NCBI RefSeq assembly: GCF_009720865.1
Contig: NZ_WNLA01000003.1
Coordinates: 1-64,000 of the forward strand
DNA length: 64,000 bases
Reading direction: 5' to 3'
From: Pseudoduganella ginsengisoli
Lineage (GTDB): Bacteria; Pseudomonadota; Gammaproteobacteria; Burkholderiales; Burkholderiaceae_D
Shown here: piece after piece, positions 55,393-64,000 of the stretch
How positions within the stretch are numbered: the stretch's first letter is position 1
Layout of the letters: the number at the start of each line of letters is the position of its first letter
Position numbers and translations under genes: made by a program
The notes under the pieces: generated by a model
Database searches by the model: none
The model's input: only the letters and a program-made list of their open reading frames with translations
Told to the model about the DNA's origin: nothing

Positions 55393-55992
55393 TTATGGGC
55401 AGGCGTTGCTGCCGGCGGCTAGCGCGAGCACGCCTTTTGCCACTGCGGCCGATAAGCGCGCCATTGCGCGGCGGTGGCTTGCCACCAGCTCATCATAACT
55501 GCCCGTAACGGGCTCCTCCGCCACCGTGCGGCATGCCAGCACCTTGGTTTGCCCGGCACGGCGCACACTCCATACGGCGTCGACCAGTGCGGACTTTCCT
55601 GGCGCCGATTCGAAACGCTGCACGCTGGCGCTGATGCGGTACACGGGCGCCGCGTCCGGCGCCGCCGTGCGGTAAACATCCACCGCCCCCAGCTCCGTCG
55701 TGATCCCCAGCGACAATGCCTGGCCAATCTCCGACGACAGCGGCGCCGCCCAGCGCTGCTGCTCCAGCAATTCGACGCGGCCCTCGCCCACCGTCACCAC
55801 CAGTTGGCTGCGGTTGACTTGCTGCGGCACCGACACCGCCGCCAGCTCGAAATAAAGAGGCGCTTTCGCCGCAACCGGCGCCACGGCGGCAGACATGCCG
55901 GCACTCAGGCTATAAAAGCGTTCCGGCGGCGTCGAATGCGCACACCCCGCCAACGCGGCAGCGGATAACAGCACGGTCAAAATCAGTTTCAC
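55393..55992 (-). CDS. pqiC: PqiC-type outer-membrane lipoprotein
   Basis: A 199-residue lipoprotein. The signal peptide ends in the lipobox LAGC (Cys16). The rest is the ABC-type auxiliary lipoprotein domain of PqiC, with FYSLSAG and ELLEQQRWAAPLSSEIGQAL. It completes the trans-envelope complex with PqiB. It begins with GTG at 55992 and overlaps the pqiB stop as GTGA, so translation is coupled. Confidence 0.87.
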   Translation of the reverse strand: MKLILTVLLSAAALAGCAHSTPPERFYSLSAGMSAAVAPVAAKAPLYFELAAVSVPQQVNRSQLVVTVGEGRVELLEQQRWAAPLSSEIGQALSLGITTELGAVDVYRTAAPDAAPVYRISASVQRFESAPGKSALVDAVWSVRRAGQTKVLACRTVAEEPVTGSYDELVASHRRAMARLSAAVAKGVLALAAGSNACP

Positions 55993-57587
55993 TTGTTATC
56001 CCCTTTCTTGCCGCGTAACAGCGATTCCGGATGGCGCTCCAGATAATCCGACAACGCATTCAACGATTGCATGGTTTGCGTCAGCTGCTGCAGCGCTTCA
56101 CGCAAATCCGACTGGACCGGCGCATCCTTTTGCAGCAATTGCTCAGCCGCCGCAAAGGTCTGCTTGGCCGACGCCAGGGTCGACTTCATTTCCGGCATGG
56201 TTTCTTTATCCAGCTGGCGCAGCAGCGCATTGGCATTTTTCAGCGTGCCATTCAAATTCTCGCCTATCTGGTCGAACGGCACCTTATCCAGCTTGCGTGC
56301 AATGCTGGCCAGCTGCGTTTGCAATTCTTCCAGGCTGTTCGGGATGGTCGGCAATTCCAGCGGCGATTGCGCCAGGTCCATCTTGACGGCCGGCGAATTC
56401 GGGAAGAAGTCCAGCGCGATATACAGCTGCCCCGTCAGCATATTCCCTGTGCGCAGTTGCGCGCGCAAGCCGCGGCTGACCAGGCGTTCCAGCACTTCCG
56501 GCCCCACCTTGTCCGGACCCGCCGCCAAGGCTTGGCGGAAGCGCTTGCCCAAACGGGCCGGATACATGTCCACCGTGACCGGCATGCGGAAGTTCTTCTT
56601 CGCCGGATCATATTCCACGCCCACCGAACGCACCTCGCCCAGCACGATCCCCCGGAAGTCCACCGGTGCGCCAACGGCCAGGCCGCGCAGCGACTGGTCA
56701 AAATAAAACACGCTGGTAATGGCTTCCCCATCCGGCTCGCGCAGCGCGCTGGCCTGGTCTTCCGCCAGCAGGAAATGCGCCCCCGCGGCGGCAGCCGCTT
56801 CCGGCTTGCGGCCGCCCGGCGTTTCAAATGCAATACCGCCTACCAGCAGCGCCGCCAGCGATTGCGTGTTGACTTTAAAGCCGCTGGAATCGAGCCGCAC
56901 GTCCACGCCGCTGGCATGCCACCAGCGCGTATTCTTGCCCACGTACTGGTCATACGGCGCATTGACGAATACACGCATCGAGATGCCAGTGCCTTCCGGA
57001 TCCAGCACATAATCCGTCACCTGCCCCACTGGAATGCGGCGGAAAAACACCGGCGCCCCGACATCGACAGAGCCCAGGCTTTCCGCGTGCAGGCTGAATA
57101 CCGTTCCCTTCTGGTCCACGGCGACAGGCGGCGCCCGTTCCAGTCCTGTAAATTGCGTATTGCCCAACTGCCCCTTGCCCGCATCGACGCCGATATAAGC
57201 GCCCGACAGCAGCGTCCCCAGCCCCGACACGCCGCTGGCGCCCACACGGGGACGCACCACCCAGAACTTGGTATCGGCCGCCGTGAAGCGCTTCGCTTCC
57301 TTGCTCATTTCAATTGTGACCAGCACTTTCGACAAATCCGGGTCCAGTGCAATCGACCTGACTAACCCGATATCGACGTCTTTGTATTTGACGCGCGTTT
57401 TGCCCGCCTCCAATCCGTCGCCGCTGCGGAAGCTGACGGTCACTGTCGGCCCCTGGTCCATGATGGCCTGCACCACCAGCCCCAGGCCGATCAGCGCCGC
57501 CAGCAATGGCACCAGCCAAACCAGCGACGGCAGGTAGCGGCCCTTCTTATCGACTTTCGGCTCCGGCAAGCCTTCCTGTTCAGACAT
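55989..57587 (-). CDS. pqiB: PqiB, MCE-domain intermembrane transport protein
   Basis: A 532-residue protein with one N-terminal membrane helix (LPSLVWLVPLLAALIGLGLVVQ, split at residues 19-40) and three MCE domains in series (near 50-130, 165-225, 285-395), then a long helical tail with ANALLRQLDKETMPEMKS that could form the needle of the PqiB tube. PqiB hexamers move lipids between the inner and outer membranes. The start at 57587 has a GGAG site. The gene overlaps pqiA by 8 nt. Confidence 0.93.
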   Translation of the reverse strand: MSEQEGLPEPKVDKKGRYLPSLVWLVPLLAALIGLGLVVQAIMDQGPTVTVSFRSGDGLEAGKTRVKYKDVDIGLVRSIALDPDLSKVLVTIEMSKEAKRFTAADTKFWVVRPRVGASGVSGLGTLLSGAYIGVDAGKGQLGNTQFTGLERAPPVAVDQKGTVFSLHAESLGSVDVGAPVFFRRIPVGQVTDYVLDPEGTGISMRVFVNAPYDQYVGKNTRWWHASGVDVRLDSSGFKVNTQSLAALLVGGIAFETPGGRKPEAAAAAGAHFLLAEDQASALREPDGEAITSVFYFDQSLRGLAVGAPVDFRGIVLGEVRSVGVEYDPAKKNFRMPVTVDMYPARLGKRFRQALAAGPDKVGPEVLERLVSRGLRAQLRTGNMLTGQLYIALDFFPNSPAVKMDLAQSPLELPTIPNSLEELQTQLASIARKLDKVPFDQIGENLNGTLKNANALLRQLDKETMPEMKSTLASAKQTFAAAEQLLQKDAPVQSDLREALQQLTQTMQSLNALSDYLERHPESLLRGKKGDNK

Positions 57588-58875
57588 GTCGTACTCCATT
57601 CTTATCTTTGACCGGATCCCAGATCAAGCGGGGATCGAATTCCAGCGCCGCGAACATGGTCAGCACCACCACGGCGCAAAACGCCAGCGCGCCGGGGCGC
57701 GGCGTCATCATGGCCATGGCGTCGAAGCGCACCAGCGCCACGCTGACAGTAATCACGAAAATATCCAGCATCGACCAGCGGCCGATAAACTCCACCATCC
57801 GGTACAGCACCGTACGCTGCATGGGACGCCAGTGCGAACGGCGCTGCGCCGTCCACGTCAGCAGCGATAAAGCAGCCAGCTTCAGCATCGGCACCACGAT
57901 GCTGGCCACGAAAATAATCACGGCCAGTTCCGGCGCGCCCGTATCCCAGAAATACACGACGCCACTGATGATCGTGTCGTCCTTGTTGCCATACAGGGAG
58001 TCCGTGTTCAGCACGGGCAGCAGGTTGGCGGGAATATACAGGATGGCGGCGGCAATCAGGTAGGCCCACGTGCGCATGATGCTGTCCGGCTTGCGCCGGT
58101 GCAGCTTGCAGCCGCAGCGCGCACAACGCTGGCCATGCCGGTTCGCATACGCTGCCAGCACCAGGCCGCAATCGTGGCACGCGACCATCGGCGCCCTGGT
58201 TTCCAGCGCCGCGCGTTCGGCCGGCGCCAGCATCGCGCCCGCGCCCAGGCGGTCCGCCGCATTCCACAGCAAGCGGGGATCGAGCGACGCTTCCACCGCC
58301 ATCATCAATGTCAGCGCGCCAAACGCCAGCAATCCGGGCTGGATAATCACCTTGGACATGCTGGTCATCTTGATCAAGCCAATCAAAATGCCGATCATCA
58401 GCACTTCCGTCATGCCCCATTCGCGGGCTTTGCGCACGCCGCGCAGCAGCCAATGCATGCCGGGCGGCTGGCGTCCGCTGCGCAGGCCCAGCACCACATA
58501 CAGCACGGATACCAGTTCGATGGCGGGAAAGACGATGGTAAACAGCGCCACGCAGACGGAAACGGCGCGCATGCCCTGCCCCCACATGATGGCGACGGCG
58601 TGGGGCAAGGTCGAGGTGGACGTGTTGCCATTCATTTCCAGCCGCACGATGGGCGACAGCTGCGCGATGAGAAACACAATCAGCGCCCCCATGGTAATGG
58701 CGGCAATGCGGTTCAAATCGGGGTCAACGCCCCGGTACAGCACGGAACGGCAGCGCACGCAGCGCGCCTTGTCGCGCGGCGCAAGGAGGCGGCGGCGATG
58801 CAGCACGCCGCAATCATGGCAGCTGATCAGGTCATATCGGTACACGGTGTCACGCTGGCTTTGGTCAGGCTGCAT
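57580..58875 (-). CDS. pqiA: PqiA, inner-membrane component of lipid transport system
   Basis: A 431-residue protein with two PqiA repeats. Each repeat begins with a four-Cys zinc ribbon (CHDCGVLH...CVRC, and CHDCGLVL...CARCGC) followed by four membrane helices. The start is taken at ATG 58875, MQPDQSQRDTVYRYDLISC, because it places the first ribbon at the N-terminus; no ribosome site is visible and the frame is open upstream. It is the first gene of pqiABC. Confidence 0.9.
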   Translation of the reverse strand: MQPDQSQRDTVYRYDLISCHDCGVLHRRRLLAPRDKARCVRCRSVLYRGVDPDLNRIAAITMGALIVFLIAQLSPIVRLEMNGNTSTSTLPHAVAIMWGQGMRAVSVCVALFTIVFPAIELVSVLYVVLGLRSGRQPPGMHWLLRGVRKAREWGMTEVLMIGILIGLIKMTSMSKVIIQPGLLAFGALTLMMAVEASLDPRLLWNAADRLGAGAMLAPAERAALETRAPMVACHDCGLVLAAYANRHGQRCARCGCKLHRRKPDSIMRTWAYLIAAAILYIPANLLPVLNTDSLYGNKDDTIISGVVYFWDTGAPELAVIIFVASIVVPMLKLAALSLLTWTAQRRSHWRPMQRTVLYRMVEFIGRWSMLDIFVITVSVALVRFDAMAMMTPRPGALAFCAVVVLTMFAALEFDPRLIWDPVKDKNGVRHV

Positions 58876-58891
58876 GATACGTGAAAGTGGC

Positions 58892-60598
58892 TCAACATAG
58901 TGGGGCGTGGCTGATCCAGGCCGCCAGTTGCGGCAACGGCATGGGTTTTCCATACAAATAGCCCTGGTAGCGGTGGCATCCCGCCGCCTCGACAAAGCCG
59001 CGCTGGTGTTCCGTTTCCACGCCTTCGGCCACCACGTCGAGATTAAGCGCCTTGCCCAGCCCCGCAATCGTGTGCACGATGGCGCCGCCGATGCGCGCAT
59101 TGTCCGCATCCCAGATAAAGGAACGGTCGATCTTTAATTCCACCAGCGGCAGGCGGTGCAGGTAAGACAGCGATGAATAACCTGTGCCGAAATCATCCAG
59201 CGCGCAACCGACGCCGGCATCGCTGAGGCGCGCCATTTTGGCCACGGTGCCATCCACATCCTTCAACAGCAGGCTTTCCGTCAATTCCAGCACCAGCCGT
59301 TGCGGCGGCGCACCGGCCGCTGCCAGCACGGCCAGCACTTGTTCCACGAAGTCGGGCCGCTGGAATTGCTGCGCGCTGACATTGACGGCAATGCGCAAGC
59401 ATGCCGTTTCCGGCGCGGCTGACCATTGCGCCAGCACCGTACACGCGGATTTCAGCACCCACCGGCCCAGTGCCACGATCAAGCCGGTTTCCTCCGCCAC
59501 GGGGATGAATTCCACCGGCGGCACCAGCCCCCGCTGCGGATGGTTCCACCGCAGCAGCGCTTCCACCCCGGTCATGCGCCCTTGCATGTCGCACTGCGGC
59601 TGGTAATACAGTTCGAACTGCTCCTGTTCCAGCGCGTGGCGCAAGTCCGCTTCCAGCACGGCCCGCGCCGCCACCCGCTGCTCCATATCCGGCTCGAACC
59701 AGCTGGCCATGTTGCGTCCCGCCACTTTGGCGTGATACATCGCGAGGTCGGAGCGCTTGATCAACTGGTCGACCGACGCGCCGCCCGCATCAAGCATCGT
59801 CAAGCCCACGCTTGGCGTGCTGTACAGCAAGATGCCGTCCAGGACAAAGGGTTCAGTAAATGCTTCCAGCACTTGCACCGCCATGGCTTGCGCACGCTGC
59901 GCGGCGGCTCCCACATCGGCGCCCAGATCTTCCAGCAACATGACAAATTCATCGCCGCCGAAGCGCGCCACCGTGTCGGCATTGCTGGCCAATTGCTGCA
60001 AACGCGCGCCGACCTGGCACAGCAGCTGGTCGCCCTTCGCATGCCCGTGCGCATCGTTGACGCTTTTGAAATGATCGAGGTCGATGAACAGCAAGGCGCC
60101 CGTTTCTCCCGTATGCCGGTGCCGGTGCAGCGCATGGTCCATCCGGTCCGCCAGCAGCTGGCGGTTGGGCAAGCCCGTCAACCGGTCATGAAAGGCCAGG
60201 TGGTGCAGCTCCGCTTCCTGCGCCTTGCGCTGGCCGATATCGAGGAAATAAATCGCGAGCCCTTCCGCGCTGGGATACGCCCGCACTTCCGTCCACAAGT
60301 CCAGCGGCTCGTAATATTCTTCAAACCACGCTGCTTCACCTGTTTCCACGGCCTTTTGATAGGCGCGGTAATACGGCCCGCCCACGGCTTCCGGAAACAA
60401 TTCCCACAGGTTGGCGCCCAGCACGTCTTCCCGCTTGCGGCGCAGCGTTTTTTCCGCTACCCGGTTCATGAAGGTCACGCGCCATTCGCGGTCCAGCATC
60501 AGGAACGCATCCGAGATGCTTTCCAGGGTGGCGGCCAGGCGTTCGCCCAGCCGCTGCGCATCCTGTTCCAGTTGCTGTACGCGGGTGTCGTCGCTCAT
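58892..60598 (-). CDS. PAS-GGDEF-EAL cyclic-di-GMP enzyme
   Basis: A 568-residue protein without membrane segments. Residues 15-130 are a PAS domain, 145-300 a GGDEF domain with an intact RFGGDEF site, 315-560 an EAL domain with GVEALLRW, DDFGTGYSSL, KIDRSFI, EGVET and QGYLYGKPM, all catalytic residues present. It could both make and break c-di-GMP. The neighbouring pqiA and pydC genes are unrelated, so its target is unknown. The stop lies 16 nt downstream of the pqiA start codon (the next gene on the transcript). Confidence 0.92.
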   Translation of the reverse strand: MSDDTRVQQLEQDAQRLGERLAATLESISDAFLMLDREWRVTFMNRVAEKTLRRKREDVLGANLWELFPEAVGGPYYRAYQKAVETGEAAWFEEYYEPLDLWTEVRAYPSAEGLAIYFLDIGQRKAQEAELHHLAFHDRLTGLPNRQLLADRMDHALHRHRHTGETGALLFIDLDHFKSVNDAHGHAKGDQLLCQVGARLQQLASNADTVARFGGDEFVMLLEDLGADVGAAAQRAQAMAVQVLEAFTEPFVLDGILLYSTPSVGLTMLDAGGASVDQLIKRSDLAMYHAKVAGRNMASWFEPDMEQRVAARAVLEADLRHALEQEQFELYYQPQCDMQGRMTGVEALLRWNHPQRGLVPPVEFIPVAEETGLIVALGRWVLKSACTVLAQWSAAPETACLRIAVNVSAQQFQRPDFVEQVLAVLAAAGAPPQRLVLELTESLLLKDVDGTVAKMARLSDAGVGCALDDFGTGYSSLSYLHRLPLVELKIDRSFIWDADNARIGGAIVHTIAGLGKALNLDVVAEGVETEHQRGFVEAAGCHRYQGYLYGKPMPLPQLAAWISHAPLC

Positions 60599-60681
60599 TG
60601 ATCTTGCCCATGGGTATCTGGAATCGACTGGCAGTTAATCTCGCCTGCAACCGATTATACCCATGCGCTGTCATGCCTGCG

Positions 60682-61929
60682 CTACGCGACGCCAGCCCTC
60701 TCCAGCATCGCGTGCAGCAACACATTGCACCCTGCCTCCAGGTGCTCCGCCTTCGCATCTTCGATTTCATTGTGGCTGATGCCATCCTTGCACGGCACGA
60801 AGATCATGCCGGCCGGCGCCACACGGGCCGCATAAATGGCATCGTGGCCCGCGCCCGACACCACATCCATCGTCGAGTAGCCGAGCTTTGCCGTCGCATT
60901 GCGCACGGCGCCCACGCAATCCGGGTGGAACGGGCATGGCGGGTAATACGACACGCGCTCGATCTTGATGCCCAGCCCCGTTTCCTGGCGCGTTTTTTCC
61001 ACGAAGGCCAGCATTTCTTCGTGCATGGTATTGAGCAACTCATCGTTAACGTTGCGCAAGTCAATACTGAATTTCACTTCGCCTGGAATCACATTGCGGC
61101 TATTAGGAAACACTTGCATCATGCCCACTGTGCCCCGGCCATATGGCGGATAGCGGTTGGCAATAGCCACGACTTCCTGAATGATGCGGGTCGATACCTG
61201 CATCGCATCCTTGCGCAAGTGCATGGGCGTTGGTCCCGCATGCGCTTCCATGCCTGTCACCGTGCAGTCATACCACGACAAACCCATCACGGCAGGCACC
61301 ACGCCGATGACTTTGTTCGCATCTTCCAGTACGGGCCCCTGCTCGATGTGCGCTTCAAAGTAGGCGCCGATCGGGTGCTGTCCCGGCACTTGGTCGCCCT
61401 TGTAGCCGATGCGTTCCAGTTCATCTTTGACGGTCTTGCCTTCGATGTCTTTCGCCGCATACGCATGTTCCAGCGTGAACGCGCCGCAAAAGACACCGGA
61501 ACCCATCATCACCGGCACGAAGCGGGAACCTTCTTCATTGGTCCAGAAAGCCACTTCAATCGGCGCCTTCGTTTTGATGCCTTTGTCATTCAGCGTGCGC
61601 ACCACTTCCAGCCCTGCCAGCACGCCGTAATTGCCATCGAACTTGCCGCCGGTTGGCTGCGTATCGATATGGCTGCCCGTCATCACGGGCGGCAGCGTAT
61701 TGTCTTCGCCGTCGCGGCGCATGAAAACATTGCCGATCTGGTCGACGGTGATGCTGAGACCTGCATCGCGCGCCCATCCCGTGACCAGGTCGCGGCCCTG
61801 CTTATCGAGGTCCGTCAAAGTCAGGCGTTTGACGCCGCCCTTTTCCGTGGCGCCGATTTTCGCCAATTCCATCAGCGATGCCCACAGGCGGACACCGTTG
61901 ACTTGCATGTTATCGAGTTCATCTCTCAT
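60682..61929 (-). CDS. pydC: Beta-ureidopropionase/N-carbamoyl amino acid hydrolase
   Basis: A 415-residue M20-type amidohydrolase of the HyuC/PydC group with TGSHIDTQPTGGKFDGNYG, WTNEEGSRF, FEAHIEQGPVL, SGAGHDA and ISHNEIED metal-binding and substrate segments. In the reductive pyrimidine pathway it releases beta-alanine, carbon dioxide and ammonia from N-carbamoyl-beta-alanine. It follows dihydropyrimidinase with a 12-nt gap. It is the third M20-type enzyme of the window and closer to the AllC half of the fusion than to the M20 gene near puuD. Confidence 0.9.
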   Translation of the reverse strand: MRDELDNMQVNGVRLWASLMELAKIGATEKGGVKRLTLTDLDKQGRDLVTGWARDAGLSITVDQIGNVFMRRDGEDNTLPPVMTGSHIDTQPTGGKFDGNYGVLAGLEVVRTLNDKGIKTKAPIEVAFWTNEEGSRFVPVMMGSGVFCGAFTLEHAYAAKDIEGKTVKDELERIGYKGDQVPGQHPIGAYFEAHIEQGPVLEDANKVIGVVPAVMGLSWYDCTVTGMEAHAGPTPMHLRKDAMQVSTRIIQEVVAIANRYPPYGRGTVGMMQVFPNSRNVIPGEVKFSIDLRNVNDELLNTMHEEMLAFVEKTRQETGLGIKIERVSYYPPCPFHPDCVGAVRNATAKLGYSTMDVVSGAGHDAIYAARVAPAGMIFVPCKDGISHNEIEDAKAEHLEAGCNVLLHAMLERAGVA

Positions 61930-61941
61930 GATGGTTGCTCC

Positions 61942-64000
<2,059 letters not shown>

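Noticed and set aside
55235-55508. Small frames through the inverted-repeat island
   Set aside because: Their peptide repeats (MHECT-like) are just the translated DNA repeat and have no ribosome sites.

Overview
The window is a 64 kb piece of a GC-rich bacterial chromosome. Several things together point to the Oxalobacteraceae of the Betaproteobacteria (Janthinobacterium, Duganella or Massilia group): the order rplU-rpmA-obgE-proB with ispB divergent, PHA-granule genes, a PEP-CTERM protein, PuuD-type urate hydroxylase, and very long chemoreceptor genes. The genus is an inference from gene content. No prophage, integrase, IS transposase or CRISPR array is visible.

Layout. 1-9 kb: a cut-off anti-sigma-like gene, HU, and a lipid and storage group (WS/DGAT acyltransferase, acyl-CoA-binding protein, PHA-system protein, intracellular PHB depolymerase), interspersed with a thermolysin-like protease, FdxA, a periplasmic binding protein, RnfB-like ferredoxin and endonuclease III. 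9-17 kb: an M16 peptidase, the rplU-rpmA-obgE-proB block, ispB and an ArsC-like protein. 17-27.4 kb: a chemotaxis operon on the minus strand, read as short receptor, CheY, STAS, CheA, CheW, then three tandem paralogous receptors whose HAMP-like 48-residue modules number 4, 2 and 2. 27.6-28.4 kb: tRNA-Pro(CGG) and a decaying cold-shock/infA pair in which infA carries an in-frame TAG. 28.4-38.3 kb: a GAF/PAS histidine kinase, a 69-aa secreted or anchored peptide, SOS-type DNA polymerase II with a LexA box, and a three-gene sensory operon (NMT1-like binding protein, hybrid kinase, receiver-kinase). 38.5-46 kb: an unknown protein, a PEP-CTERM protein downstream of a large VWA protein with a Het-C/zinc-phospholipase-like N-terminus, an S9 peptidase, a NIPSNAP protein and a YidD-like protein with a cysteine-rich tail. 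46-51.5 kb: purine (urate) catabolism: M20 hydrolase, PuuD, a divergent LysR regulator and a UraD-AllC fusion. 51.6-55.1 kb: histidine phosphatase, LysR, TauE/SafE, LysR. 55.1-55.4 kb: an inverted-repeat island. 55.4-58.9 kb: pqiABC. 58.9-60.6 kb: a PAS-GGDEF-EAL protein. 60.7-64 kb: reductive pyrimidine breakdown (amidohydrolase, dihydropyrimidinase, NCS1 transporter cut by the window edge).

How the genes work together. PhaZ, the PHA-system protein, WS/DGAT and ACBP fit control of carbon storage as PHB and neutral lipid. The chemotaxis operon has the core CheA-CheW-CheY relay but no CheB, CheR, CheD or CheZ, so adaptation enzymes must lie elsewhere. The purine and pyrimidine blocks give nitrogen recovery from nucleobases, although UraH, allantoinase and dihydropyrimidine dehydrogenase are not in the window. 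The features most worth follow-up are the VWA/Het-C-like plus PEP-CTERM pair, the binding-protein/two-kinase operon without ABC transport subunits, the variable-length poly-HAMP receptors, the broken infA and the 28-bp inverted-repeat island.
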